A stretch of 64,000 nucleotides of DNA from Allorhodopirellula heiligendammensis (GCF_007860105.1 NZ_SJPU01000006.1:34553-98552), one strand, 5' to 3'; shown: positions 49,165 to 57,796, counted from the first letter of the stretch. Notes: generated by a model from the sequence alone, not told the origin. Numbers and translations: made by a program.

Positions 49165-50283
49165 CTATGCCACCGGCTCGTAACCCCAGCCCTTCAGCTT
49201 CCCGCTGGCAAACTCGGCAAACCGGTTCTCCTCGATCGCCGAGCGAGCTTCTCGCATTAGCCGACCGTAGTACACCAAGTTGTGATGCGACAGCAGGATT
49301 GGACCGAGCATCTCGTTGGCATTAAAAAGATGCCGTAAATAGCCGCGGCTATGGCGACACGCCAAGCAGGGGCAGTCATCCATGATCGGGCGAGTATCCT
49401 CGCGGTGCACGGCGTTTCGCAACTTCAGCGGCCCATCATCGGTAAACGCGAGCGCATTTCGCCCGTTTCGAGTCGGCATTACGCAGTCGAACATGTCGAT
49501 CCCGCGAGCGATATTCTCAATCAGATCACGCGGTGTCCCCACGCCCATCAAATAACGCGGCTTGTCGGTCGGTAGGTACTGGGTTGTGATGGCCGCGGTG
49601 GTGTACATTTCCTCCGGCGTTTCGCCAACGCTGAGGCCCCCCACCGCATAGCCCTCAAACGGCATCGAGGCCAGTTCCGTCGCACATTGTTGACGCAGCA
49701 CGGGATCGAGCCCACCTTGCACGATGGCGAACAAGGCCTGCTCGGGGCGGTCCGCCGCCTCCCGACAGCGTCGTGCCCAGCGAATCGATCGAGCCAACGC
49801 ATCCTCGACCTCAGCGGCCGATGCCGGCAACGCGATCACGTGGTCGAGCACCATGGCCACGTCACTGCCCAGTGCCTGCTGGATCTCAATCGAATGCTCG
49901 GGCGTCAAGACAATCTTCGCCCCATCGAGGTGCGACTGAAATGTTGCGGCCTCCTCCGTGACCCGATTGAGCGCCCCCAGTGAGAACACTTGGAACCCAC
50001 CAGAATCGGTCAGGATCGGGCCGTCCCAGCCACACATCGCGTGCAGTCCACCCAGCTTGGCGACCGTCTCATGTCCAGGCCGCAGTCGCAAGTGATAGGT
50101 GTTACCCAGGATCATGTCGGCGCCCGTCGCAGCGACTTGGTCGATGGTCAGGCCCTTGACGGTCCCGACCGTGCCAACCGGCATGAACGCGGGCGTTTGC
50201 ACGTCACCACGGGGCGTGTGTAGCACACCCCGGCGCGCGCCATTGCTTTCTTGCAGCAGGTCGAAGTGAAACACTCCGATCAA
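49165..50283 (-). CDS. tgt: Queuine tRNA-ribosyltransferase (tRNA-guanine transglycosylase)
   Basis: Exchanges the guanine at position 34 of GUN-anticodon tRNAs for the queuosine precursor. Blocks: [31 protein letters not shown], the catalytic Asp in [14 protein letters not shown], the second Asp region [31 protein letters not shown], and the zinc site [16 protein letters not shown] (Cys-x-Cys-x2-Cys plus His). Length (372 residues) is normal. The start overlaps the stop of the upstream TPR gene by 4 bases, so they are coupled. No queuosine biosynthesis genes adjoin. Confidence 0.96.
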   Translation of the reverse strand: MIGVFHFDLLQESNGARRGVLHTPRGDVQTPAFMPVGTVGTVKGLTIDQVAATGADMILGNTYHLRLRPGHETVAKLGGLHAMCGWDGPILTDSGGFQVFSLGALNRVTEEAATFQSHLDGAKIVLTPEHSIEIQQALGSDVAMVLDHVIALPASAAEVEDALARSIRWARRCREAADRPEQALFAIVQGGLDPVLRQQCATELASMPFEGYAVGGLSVGETPEEMYTTAAITTQYLPTDKPRYLMGVGTPRDLIENIARGIDMFDCVMPTRNGRNALAFTDDGPLKLRNAVHREDTRPIMDDCPCLACRHSRGYLRHLFNANEMLGPILLSHHNLVYYGRLMREARSAIEENRFAEFASGKLKGWGYEPVA

Positions 50284-51611
50284 TCGCCACGCATTTTTAA
50301 GCCGAGATCAGCAAGCTTCTCACGCACTTCGTTCAGGCTCGTCACGCCGAAGTTCTTGCACTCGAGCATGTCATCACCGGTCTTGCGGATCAGCTCACCG
50401 ATCGAGTTAATCTGCAGCCGAGTCATGCACTTGCGGGCCCGCACCGACAGGTTCAGATCAGCGATCGGACGCTCGAGCAACGCTTGCTCGTCAGCGGACA
50501 TGTGCGAGGTATCGATCGGTGGATCGCTGGCCTTCTTCTCGCCCGCGAATTGTCCCAGCGACAAGCCCTTCTGCTGCAGCATCTCGCGAATTTCGACGAG
50601 GCTGGTCTCGCCAAAGTTCTTGCTGCCGAGCAGTTCTTGCTCACTATGACGGGTCAGCTCACCAATGGTTTCGATGCCCATCTTCTGCAGGCAATTGCGG
50701 CTGCGAACACTCAGTTCAAAGTTCGTGACCGGCATGCTGAGGATCTGAGTCAAGCGATCGTTGCGACGCTGGGCCTCTTCGTCATAGAGCATATTGCCCG
50801 TTGCTGACGCGTCCTTCATGTACAGCGAAGTACGCGGGTGGCCGGGGAAGCAATCCAGGATACGCTTGTAGCACAACTGTGCCTTGTCGTATTCGTTGCG
50901 ATCCTCATACATCACGCCGAGGTTGGTCAGTGCGCCCAGGCCGGTTGGGAACGCTTTAGCAGCACGCTCGTAGAGCTGCAGAGCCTCTTCGTCGTTACCA
51001 AGACGATCATTCTCAAGGGCAAGTCCAAACAGAGCACCCGCGTGATTTTCGTCGGTCGACACAGCCCGCTGGTAGAGGTTGATCGCCTCATCCATCCGGC
51101 CACCGATCAGCGCTGCCGTCGCGGCGCGTTGGTACATGTAGTCGGCGGTCTGCTCGGCGGGGCCGAAGATATCGTCGAGGATATTCATCGCCTCTTCGAT
51201 CTCGCCCGAATAGCGTTTCGCTTCGGCGACACCGATTTTGCACTGGTCTTCGTTGTATCCAGAGACCTTGGCATTTTCGTATGCCTTGATGGCCTCGTCG
51301 TACTGGCCCAGTTCAAAGCGGCAGCGAGCGGTGTAGAACAACGCCATCGCGCTGCCATCGGCGGCAGTCAGCGTGTCCAGGGCTGCTTGGAATCGACCCA
51401 GCAAAAACTGGCACACGCCCATTTTGGTGCGAGCCGCCGGAGTCAGTACGTCGTCCTGTTCCAATTCTTGCACGGCGTCGCGAAGTTCCGAGAAATGTCC
51501 GTAGTTCTCGGTAATCGCCTTGCGAATCTCACTGACTTCATTCGGCCCGAAGGCATTGCTCGTGAGTACCAATTGCTTCAAGTCGAGCACATCGAGATCG
51601 ACTTCGCTCAT
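50280..51611 (-). CDS. TPR protein with two RNA-polymerase alpha-CTD-like domains
   Basis: A 443-residue protein starting at the ATG at 51611 ([16 protein letters not shown]). Residues about 50-280 form several TPR-like helical repeats (for example [54 protein letters not shown]). The C-terminal half holds two alpha-CTD-like modules of about 65 residues with the [24 protein letters not shown] and [22 protein letters not shown] cores and following [14 protein letters not shown] / [14 protein letters not shown]. In RNA polymerase this domain contacts DNA and activators; here it is separate from RpoA. This arrangement recurs in planctomycetes and its role is unknown. The frame stays open upstream only by chance and crosses two tRNA genes. 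It precedes tgt with a 4-base overlap. Confidence 0.92.
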   Translation of the reverse strand: MSEVDLDVLDLKQLVLTSNAFGPNEVSEIRKAITENYGHFSELRDAVQELEQDDVLTPAARTKMGVCQFLLGRFQAALDTLTAADGSAMALFYTARCRFELGQYDEAIKAYENAKVSGYNEDQCKIGVAEAKRYSGEIEEAMNILDDIFGPAEQTADYMYQRAATAALIGGRMDEAINLYQRAVSTDENHAGALFGLALENDRLGNDEEALQLYERAAKAFPTGLGALTNLGVMYEDRNEYDKAQLCYKRILDCFPGHPRTSLYMKDASATGNMLYDEEAQRRNDRLTQILSMPVTNFELSVRSRNCLQKMGIETIGELTRHSEQELLGSKNFGETSLVEIREMLQQKGLSLGQFAGEKKASDPPIDTSHMSADEQALLERPIADLNLSVRARKCMTRLQINSIGELIRKTGDDMLECKNFGVTSLNEVREKLADLGLKMRGD

Positions 51612-51707
51612 ATGTGAGATTCCCAAAAGGAAAGGAGTTGTTCGCAATACCGACACGATTTCGCCGACGAATCCCTCCCGCGAAAGGAAGCGGATTCGAA
51701 TGCATGA

Positions 51708-51781
51708 AGCCAGCGGCCGGATTTGAACCGGCAACCCTCGCATTACGAATGCGATGCTCTGCCAATTGAAGCTACGCTGGC
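51708..51781 (-). tRNA. tRNA-Thr (CGT anticodon)
   Basis: Reading leftward from 51781, the 7-bp acceptor stem GCCAGCG pairs perfectly with CGCTGGC, the anticodon stem TCGCA/TGCGA closes a 7-base loop TTCGTAA with anticodon CGT (reads ACG, Thr), and the TPsiC loop GTTCAAATC follows. CCA is not encoded. It sits just upstream of the TPR protein on the same strand and may share its promoter. Confidence 0.95.
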
Positions 51782-51997
51782 GATTGCGAAGGGCGTAGAT
51801 TATCGAAACTCCAGCAAAGTCGTCAAGCGGTCCCCCTCGGGCGAAAAATTTTTGCCGACCGTCCCGGCGGCCCCAGAAAAAAATATCCTGCGCAAAGGTG
51901 AACTCCCCCTTGCCAAGCGACCGCGAAATCTTTACTCTCCCCGTCCCGTGGCAGGCCACCAGCGACTGCGAGAAATCGCCCCGCCCGACCAGCCCAT

Positions 51998-52076
<79 letters not shown>

Positions 52077-52145
52077 TTTTTTATCGTGATTTGCCGACTT
52101 AAACGGCGACCGGCGGACGTCCGCCGAGCACACTTTCAAGACGAC

Positions 52146-52175
52146 CCAAACGGGAACTTTCCCGTTTGGCTTTTT
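52146..52175 (+). terminator. Rho-independent terminator downstream of tRNA-Arg
   Basis: A perfect 10-bp stem (CCAAACGGGA at 52146-52155 with TCCCGTTTGG at 52160-52169), loop ACTT, followed by CTTTTT. It lies 75 bases after the tRNA and 16 bases before the recombinase start, so it would end the tRNA transcript and keep the recombinase under separate control. Confidence 0.85.
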
Positions 52176-52190
52176 CGAAAGGTGCATCCG

Positions 52191-53483
52191 ATGCCAATCT
52201 TGACGAAATCCATTCCAAAATACCGCAAGCATTCCAGCGGTAGTGCCAGAGTCACCTTCAACGGACGTGACTACCTTCTCGGTCCCTGGAACAGCAAAAC
52301 GTCGATCCGCGAATACGATCGAATCGTTGCCGAGTATCTTGCAAGCGGCCGAAGTCCCACATTCGGCATCGAATCCGAATCCTACACCGTTGCCATGTTG
52401 ATCCGCGACTATTTGCGGCACTGCAAAGCGTATTACGGGACGGGAGCGTCCAGCGATTACCACAACACGAAATCCGCGGTAAGGCTGCTGCGAGACCTGT
52501 ACGCTGAGCATGATGCTGCCGAAGTTGGTCCAGTGGCGTTCAAGGCGATCCGGCAAAAGCTGGTCGACACGGGACGCACCCGCCAGGGAATCAACAAGTC
52601 GATGAGGCTGATGCTGCGAGCGTTCAAGTGGGGAGCGGGTGAGGCGAAGATCCCAGCAGAGGTGTTCGAAACACTACGCTTGATTCCGTCCCTCAAGCGG
52701 AAGCACACCGACGCGCCCGAATCCGAAAAGGTTACGCCGGTAGCCGATGAAGTTGTGGAAGTGACAATCAGCGAGCTCTCCCCCATCGTTGCCGACATGG
52801 TGCGGTTGCAGCGATTGATCGGTTGTCGTCCCGCGGAAGTCTGCAACCTCACACCATCATCGATTGATCGATCCGATGACGTTTGGGTGGCGACATTGGC
52901 CGAGCATAAAACCGCTCACCACGGACACACTCGCACTCTGTTCATAGGTCCCAAGGCGCAAGCGATCCTCGAGCCGTACTTGTTACGTGACGACGACCTT
53001 TGCTTGTTTCGCCCCTGCGATGCAGTAGCACTGCGTCGCCAGCGTGACTCAGAAAACCGAACAACACCGCTGTCGTGTGGGAACCGCCCTGGACTAAAAC
53101 ACGATCAAGGAGGGTTGAAAGGCAGGAAAGCGAAGAAGACACCGGGCCGTGCGTACACAACATGCAGTTACCGTCGTGCGATCCACAACGCCTGCGACCG
53201 AGCGTTCCCGGCACCTGCACCGCTGGCGCAGCGACTGGGGGAGTCCGTCACCGCACATCGCCGCCGTTTATCCGAGTCACAGTTGAACGATTTTAAATCA
53301 TGGCAGTCCGAACACAGGTGGTCTCCCAATCGGTTGCGTCATGCTAAGGCGACCGAGACGCGAAAGGCATTCGGACTGGAAGCAGCACAAGTCACGCTCG
53401 GTCACAGTTCCGCCGACATCACCCAAAACTACGCTCAACGGGATGAGGAACTCGGCAAACGAGTCGCACGTCAAGCAGGGTGA
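52191..53483 (+). CDS. Tyrosine recombinase (island integrase)
   Basis: Site-specific recombinase, presumably responsible for insertion and excision of the island at tRNA-Arg. The ATG at 52191 has GAAAGGTG 7 bases upstream; the frame is open to 52086. N-terminal arm and core-binding domain: residues about 1-180. Catalytic Arg213 lies in LIGCRPAEVCNL, box II is WSPNRLRHAKAT with Arg383, His405 lies in TLGHSSADI, and Tyr414 in TQNYAQRDEE. The usual box II His is Asn380 here; that form I have seen in planctomycete relatives. An insertion of about 70 residues (Arg-rich, PLSCGNRPGLKHDQGGLKG) lies between boxes I and II, again as in planctomycete homologues. Function is inferred from these motifs and the adjacent tRNA. 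Confidence 0.93.
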   Translation: MPILTKSIPKYRKHSSGSARVTFNGRDYLLGPWNSKTSIREYDRIVAEYLASGRSPTFGIESESYTVAMLIRDYLRHCKAYYGTGASSDYHNTKSAVRLLRDLYAEHDAAEVGPVAFKAIRQKLVDTGRTRQGINKSMRLMLRAFKWGAGEAKIPAEVFETLRLIPSLKRKHTDAPESEKVTPVADEVVEVTISELSPIVADMVRLQRLIGCRPAEVCNLTPSSIDRSDDVWVATLAEHKTAHHGHTRTLFIGPKAQAILEPYLLRDDDLCLFRPCDAVALRRQRDSENRTTPLSCGNRPGLKHDQGGLKGRKAKKTPGRAYTTCSYRRAIHNACDRAFPAPAPLAQRLGESVTAHRRRLSESQLNDFKSWQSEHRWSPNRLRHAKATETRKAFGLEAAQVTLGHSSADITQNYAQRDEELGKRVARQAG

Positions 53484-53535
53484 TTTGATAACCTGAAGCT
53501 AGCATCGGCCCGGGACTAACTATTCTGAGATGCGT

Positions 53536-53570
53536 CGACCGGTGGCGATTCTCTTTCCCTCCACCGGTCG
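53536..53570. repeat. Inverted repeat downstream of the integrase
   Basis: Perfect 10-bp arms (CGACCGGTGG at 53536-53545 and CCACCGGTCG at 53561-53570) enclose a 15-base loop. No T-run follows, so it is not an obvious rho-independent terminator. It lies between the integrase stop and the small ORF at 53609. Confidence 0.75.
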
Positions 53571-53608
53571 GCGTGTCACCGACGCCCACCAAAGGAAAGA
53601 GAAACACG

Positions 53609-53701
53609 ATGGATGAGCGACACGAGCAGCAATTCCTACGCGACAATCAACATTACTACAAAAGGCAAGGGCGTAGCACTGCACCTGGACCGACACGATG
53701 A
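53609..53701 (+). CDS. Small ORF (30 residues) coupled to the next gene
   Basis: A 30-codon frame (MDERHEQQFLRDNQHYYKRQ, then GRSTAPGPTR) begins 10 bases after the purine-rich AAAGGAAAGAG and its TGA overlaps the ATG of the following gene as ATGA. The ribosome-binding site and coupling favour a real, possibly leader-type, small protein. It has no recognisable domain and is very charged. It could instead be an artefact upstream of the 371-residue gene. Confidence 0.4.
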   Translation: MDERHEQQFLRDNQHYYKRQGRSTAPGPTR

Positions 53702-54813
53702 CAACAACCACGAGTAAATACCCAAAGGAATTCTTAGCCTTTCGATTGGGGAGGCTAGTGGTACAACTACCGAGAACGATCGAAGTCGCATACTTGATCG
53801 ACAGTTGTCCACTTTCTAGCGTCTGCTTTGACTCCAGTGACCGGCCTCATGTACGAGATGAACACGGTAGCCTTGACCGAGTATGGGCCGACTTGGAAAC
53901 GACGTTGCAGCAACTGTGTGCCAATGGCCAGGACACTGTAAAGGAGGAGGCTGAAAAAACTTTGAAGGCTCTTGCTGAAGTAATGCACCAAGTGACAGAT
54001 GGCCTCCAAAATGGTGAGGCCGCTCGACTTGCGGAATACCACAGCGAGATCAGCGATATATCGCTTGAGTATTCACGCGAACAGTTTTTCGAAAGCCCTC
54101 TGAGTAAATTCCTGGTGAAATTCCGAGGTGAGGAAGGACAACCTCCGAAACAGGACGAAATCAAGTCTCCGCTCAGAAGTGAATCCTGGGATGGACTCAA
54201 AAGATGCATCGACGCACTTGTGTCTCGGCTCGATGAATTATCTAGGTTCTTCCACATTGGTCGGTCGTTTGAACAAGGCTGTGAACCCATTCGAGTCAAG
54301 GAATCAGTCGAATTCGTCGGTAAGTCTTGGAACGAACTATATCGTAAACTTGCTAGCGACGTGGACGAGCAGATATCTATTTTGACAGGTCTTGGTCTCG
54401 AAACATCGGGCTTGGCGTGGAGTTCAGCACCAAAACTTGATTTTGAAATGCGTCTTTGGACGACCGCGTCAGAAATCGAAGAGCGGCTGAAGTCATTTGG
54501 AATAAATGAAGTCCAACCTATCGAAACAGAGGCTTCAGCTAATCCGTTTGAAGCCGATCGGGCGGAGCTGAGATCTTCGCAACAGAAAGCCTTGTTTGAT
54601 TGGATGGTGAAACAGCGAATTGGTGGCACGTTCAACGAACTGCGGAGGGTCCCAGGCGCATGGAGTGACAGGGAGGAAATAACTGACGACGGCATTGATA
54701 GGAAGCTAAAAAAGATCCGTGACAATCTACCAACACGACGATGGAAATTTGTAATTAGCCGGCGTGGCTGCGAATTCACCTGGCTATTGCGTAACGGCGA
54801 GAAACGCAAATAA
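53698..54813 (+). CDS. Unknown protein, 371 residues, with a possible C-terminal winged helix
   Basis: I do not recognise this gene. The first 280 residues are mainly helical with heptad-like stretches (TVKEEAEKTLKALAEVMHQV, ELSRFFHIGRSFEQGCEP). The last 85 residues (QQKALFDWMVKQRIGGTF, GIDRKLKKIRDNLPTRRWKF, GCEFTWLLRNG) look like a winged-helix DNA-binding fold in the pattern of helices and strand turns, but no signature was found. It is preceded by a 30-codon ORF with overlapping ATGA and followed by GTAC-containing repeats and a DUF1580 gene, so it may be part of an island regulatory unit. No signal peptide or membrane span. Confidence 0.75.
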   Translation: MTTTTSKYPKEFLAFRLGRLVVQLPRTIEVAYLIDSCPLSSVCFDSSDRPHVRDEHGSLDRVWADLETTLQQLCANGQDTVKEEAEKTLKALAEVMHQVTDGLQNGEAARLAEYHSEISDISLEYSREQFFESPLSKFLVKFRGEEGQPPKQDEIKSPLRSESWDGLKRCIDALVSRLDELSRFFHIGRSFEQGCEPIRVKESVEFVGKSWNELYRKLASDVDEQISILTGLGLETSGLAWSSAPKLDFEMRLWTTASEIEERLKSFGINEVQPIETEASANPFEADRAELRSSQQKALFDWMVKQRIGGTFNELRRVPGAWSDREEITDDGIDRKLKKIRDNLPTRRWKFVISRRGCEFTWLLRNGEKRK

Positions 54814-54814
54814 A

Positions 54815-54852
54815 GGTACTACGGTACCGTCAAAAGTACCCTGAGGAGTACC
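54815..54852. repeat. Cluster of GTACC half-sites upstream of the DUF1580 gene
   Basis: GGTAC (54815), GGTACC (54823-54828), GTACC (54836-54840) and GTACC (54848-54852) lie within 38 bases in the spacer between two genes, spaced at 8, 12-13 and 12 bases. The pattern resembles an operator or iteron cluster rather than random occurrence, but no protein partner is known. Confidence 0.5.
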
Positions 54853-54909
54853 GCACCGTGTGCGAGCATTTGTGAAGTTTCACTTCTTAACGCTCAGGAG
54901 TCACGCGAA

Positions 54910-55218
54910 ATGCGGATCCCAAACGACGAACGCTCCCTCCCTCTGGTCGATGCGGTGCAAGCCGCCACTGGCCGCAGGCCCCATCTATCGACCGTTCTGC
55001 GGTGGTGCCAACGACGCAACCGCTACGGCATCAAGCTCGAATCATGGATGCTCGGAGGCCGCCGCTTCACGTCCGTTGAAGCCGTCAACCGGTACAACGA
55101 GCGAACTACGGAGGCTGCTGACCCTGGCATGCCATCGTCCACGACAGGACAGCGGTCCAAGGCACACAAGGATGCTCAGCGTGAACTTGACCGGGAGTTT
55201 GCCCCAAAGCGTATTTGA
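54910..55218 (+). CDS. DUF1580 family protein, likely DNA-binding
   Basis: A 102-residue protein of a family that I know from planctomycetes. The conserved core is VDAVQAATGRRPHLSTVLRWCQ followed by GIKLESWMLGGRRFTSVEAVNRY, a helix-turn-helix-like pattern reminiscent of excisionase and MerR-type domains. CAGGAG lies 9 bases before the ATG at 54910. After residue 68 the tail is disordered and charged. Small DUF1580 proteins often occur near integrases, so it could be an excisionase-like control factor (inference). Confidence 0.75.
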   Translation: MRIPNDERSLPLVDAVQAATGRRPHLSTVLRWCQRRNRYGIKLESWMLGGRRFTSVEAVNRYNERTTEAADPGMPSSTTGQRSKAHKDAQRELDREFAPKRI

Positions 55219-55350
55219 TCCCGTTCAGCATATTCCAATGATTGCTCCACGATAAATACGGATGGACCAAATTATCACCTCCCGCCAGGCGATCACGCGA
55301 TTTATCGCCGCTCAAACTGCTGCAGCGACAAAACCTCGATGACCGGGCAA

Positions 55351-55402
55351 CCGGCAACCCCCTGACGCTAACAATTGCGAGTCAGGCCAGGGGTGTTGCC
55401 GG
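55351..55402. repeat. Imperfect inverted repeat (extended stem-loop)
   Basis: Arms of about 16 and 22 bases (55351-55366 and 55381-55402) with a 14-base loop pair over 16 positions, interrupted by a 4-base and a 2-base bulge. It lies between the DUF1580 gene and the unknown 248-residue gene. No T-run follows. It may be a structured leader or a recombination site; nothing else decisive was seen in this spacer. Confidence 0.6.
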
Positions 55403-55455
55403 CTGCCTACGTTGGCAACCAAGTTTTTAGATTTTCATGAATATGGGAAAAGACG

Positions 55456-56202
55456 ATGAAACGCTCAAAAGACGAAACCAAACAACAAAAGAAAACCCGC
55501 AAGACACGGGTGAAGGTGCCCATCCAGGCTCCAAAAGTTCGAACCCCACAGGAACCAAGCACGATGGAAGATCACTACAAGTTGGTAGCGCCCGATAAAC
55601 CAAAGATGTCTGAGCGGATGTCGCATCGGTTGACGGACGAGGTACTTCGCGGGATGACCAAGCAGCAAGCAAAGGAACATGTTATCACAAATTGGGAAGA
55701 CCTTTCCGGCAGCAGCGAAGAAGGGATGGCTCAATACAAATTGCACGGTCGGATGGACAAAATCAGTTGGAATTCACCGATTCTGACTTTCAGCATCGAG
55801 CGACACGGAGGTTTGGTGATGGGGTCAAGTCGCGCTGACGTTCATTATTGGAAAGTTAACTTGAAGGAATGCACCGCTGAGATAGAACGCAAGTCGTACC
55901 GCCAAATTGACAAGATGGCACCACGTGTCCGTATCGCTCCAATCGTCGATGAGATTGTTGCCGCGTTATTGAGCGGTTCAACCGACGAACGTATCGAATG
56001 GAAGGAAAATGGCGAAGCTCACGTGCTGACGTCCAAGCAGCTTTTCCCCGGCAGCTCCGGTTATAGCGAGACGGTTGGGGGGAGACGAAGGAATTTTCGG
56101 GATAAACTCAAGACCCGTTTGGCAGAGGTTGGGTGGACATGTGAGCATGGACGCGGGATTGAAATCTGTACTCGCTTGACAGGGAACCACGACTCGCCGT
56201 GA
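55456..56202 (+). CDS. Unknown charged protein, 248 residues
   Basis: I do not recognise this gene. The first 50 residues are Lys/Arg/Thr-rich (MKRSKDETKQQKKTRKTRVK), likely disordered. The middle part alternates beta and alpha (SWNSPILTFSIERHGGLVMG, DVHYWKVNLKECTAEIERKSY) and the tail has charged helices. No catalytic, zinc or transmembrane motifs are visible. A partly overlapping frame from the ATG at 55437 also exists but is shorter. It follows the DUF1580 gene in the same direction and seems to be part of the island cassette. Confidence 0.65.
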   Translation: MKRSKDETKQQKKTRKTRVKVPIQAPKVRTPQEPSTMEDHYKLVAPDKPKMSERMSHRLTDEVLRGMTKQQAKEHVITNWEDLSGSSEEGMAQYKLHGRMDKISWNSPILTFSIERHGGLVMGSSRADVHYWKVNLKECTAEIERKSYRQIDKMAPRVRIAPIVDEIVAALLSGSTDERIEWKENGEAHVLTSKQLFPGSSGYSETVGGRRRNFRDKLKTRLAEVGWTCEHGRGIEICTRLTGNHDSP

Positions 56203-56827
56203 ACTTCATGTCCGATGAAATTGAGTGAACCGCACCACTTTGACGAGAAACTACAAGAGTTGAGCGGTCAAGATGCCGTGTCGGGCTAGCTTACCCTGCT
56301 TGAAATCTTGGCCGGTGGTAAGCAATTCGCCAATACGGATACCGACACGGTGTGTCGCGATCGTTTGACCCAACGGAGGAGCCGTTGGGTCAAGGCTCAC
56401 GTACGGATCTGTGCGAGGGGCGGCTGGCAACAGCAGTCCCTACCGCGATTCTTAAAAAATCTTCCACTGTACTCCGACCCACCTTTCCGTCCGATGAGCC
56501 CTAGAAAAGCGAGCAAGACCGATTCGTTACGTCGATGTCATTGCATCAGCCACGCATACTGGCTTTCTTGCTCGCCGTGGGTTGGATGTTTTGGTTGTCG
56601 GTTTCTGTGGCGACTTCGAGGTGGACCGATGTGTTTGCCTCGCAGTCGAGTTTGTCGGTTTGCGTTTTGACGTTGCTGCTTTGGTGGATCGTGTTGTGGT
56701 GGCTGTTGGTTGATGGAGTTTGCGTTCGTTGCCTTTGTCACGGCGCCCTCGACGGTCGTTTTCAGGGCGTGAGCTTCCTTTCGCAGGCGACTCTTCCGCT
56801 GATCACTATTCTCTTTGTCGATAGCGG
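56203..56827. other. Island spacer holding a group II intron remnant
   Basis: Apart from the intron 3' end at 56330-56452 (listed separately) I see no certain gene. A plus-strand frame at 56535-56831 would encode a very hydrophobic peptide but lies antisense to the downstream region of the zinc-finger remnant and lacks a ribosome-binding site, so it is not annotated. Confidence 0.5.
56330..56452 (+). mobile_element. Group II intron 3'-end remnant (domain V-VI region)
   Basis: The 3' region of bacterial group II introns is recognisable: a domain-V-like stem starting GAGCCGTT at 56380 and closing CACGTACGGATC (56398-56409), then GTGCGAGGGGCGG, a small hairpin GCTGGCAACAGC, and the terminal TCCCTACCGCGAT. 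A GGTGTGTCGCGA stretch lies 30 bases upstream of domain V. A 12-bp perfect hairpin (TTGACCCAACGG / CCGTTGGGTCAA at 56365-56393) overlaps the left side of domain V. No reverse-transcriptase ORF or other intron domains remain, so this is a truncated fossil. Recognition is from memory of these motifs. Confidence 0.6.
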
Positions 56828-57187
56828 TTAGGAATTGAGCCAGTTTAGCGGTGGTGGCCGGTGGCGTGGTTGCTTGATCGGTGGTCGACCAGGGGCGGTT
56901 TTGCGGTTGCTTGTTTTGATGGGGCGATCCTGGATCTCGCGGGCGGCGGCGTAGATCGAGAGCTGTCGATGGATGCCCCATAGATCCAAGGCGTTGCCAC
57001 TGCGATGGCACTTAAAACAACGAAAGATATGCCGCTCAATATTGACTGAGAACGCTCGAGGGGCGTTCGGTGGGGTGCCGTTGCCGGCTGGCGGGGAGGT
57101 CGCGGACGCAGAAGGGGCAGGGGCCGCGAAGCTGACCTCCAACTCGACGACTCGCTGTCCAGGACATCCAAACCAATACGTCTTCAA
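56828..57187 (-). pseudogene. Frameshifted CHC2-type zinc-finger ORF, IS21-associated remnant
   Basis: The C-terminal half of this frame (FSVNIERHIFRCFKCHRSGN, then ALDLWGIHRQLSIYAAAREI) has the zinc-finger/helix pattern of DnaG-like CHC2 proteins that accompany planctomycete IS21 elements. The expected N-terminal partner cysteines occur in another frame (GQLRGPCPFCV), so a frameshift near 57070 has split the gene. It lies just downstream of the truncated istB copy on the same strand, consistent with decay of one mobile element. Confidence 0.6.
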
Positions 57188-57268
57188 TGCGTAAAGAGAC
57201 GCGTAACTCGCGATATTTGATCGCTCATCGAAGTGGCATTTGACGGGAAGCCAAAGCGGGGCTATCTG

Positions 57269-57796
57269 TTAGGATTGCGTTGAACTCTGCTTCGCCGCAA
57301 CTTGCTTTCGTTCGGTGCGGTGCTGTCGATACGACTTACCTTCGAACCGAATCACGATCGCACTGTCGACGATGCGGTCAAGCATCGCAATCACCAGTGG
57401 TGGGTCTCCTAGGTATTCGCTCCAGTCGCTGAAGTCCACGTTCGTAACGCACGCAGTTGAGCCGCGACCACTGCGGGCATCGACGACCTTGTAAAGCAGG
57501 CTCGCTGACTCGGGGTATTCGCGACGCTCCAGTCTGTCGAACCCGAACTCGTCGATAATAGGAAGGTCGAAACTCGCGTAGTAACGGACCTTGCGTGTCA
57601 ACGTTTTCTCGCCCATCGCAGCGGTCAACTCTTCCAGCAGCCTGGCACTGGTCACGTAATCAACTCGCGAACCGAGCGCACAGCCGTCTGGGTTCATGCG
57701 AGTCTTACGAGGCCAAACTTGATTGGTCGCGAAGAAATTGCATTTCGTGAGCACGAATAGTTCGTTTACCTCAGGTATCATTGCTGTTCGACTCAA
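57269..57796 (-). pseudogene. IstB-like transposition ATPase, N-terminal truncated (IS21 family)
   Basis: From about 57690 leftward, the frame is recognisable IstB C-terminal sequence (GCALGSRVDYVTSARLLEEL, IIDEFGFDRLERREYPESAS, LVIAMLDRIVDSAIVIRFEG). The Walker A P-loop half is missing, replaced by about 35 unrelated codons (MSRTAMIPEVNELFVLTK...). The frame starts where the upstream AAA ATPase stops, at 57793-57796. No IstA gene follows. A complete IstB is about 250 residues, so roughly one third has been lost. Non-functional as a transposition ATPase. Confidence 0.85.

Noticed and set aside
56535..56831. Plus-strand 98-residue very hydrophobic frame
   Set aside because: No ribosome-binding site; on the other strand lies the degraded zinc-finger region, and hydrophobic frames often arise opposite charged coding sequence. 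It could be real, but is not supported enough.
56538..57011. 157-residue leftward frame downstream of the CHC2 remnant
   Set aside because: Composition is Pro/Arg/Gln-rich without domain; it may be the frameshifted tail of the zinc-finger gene but cannot be shown.
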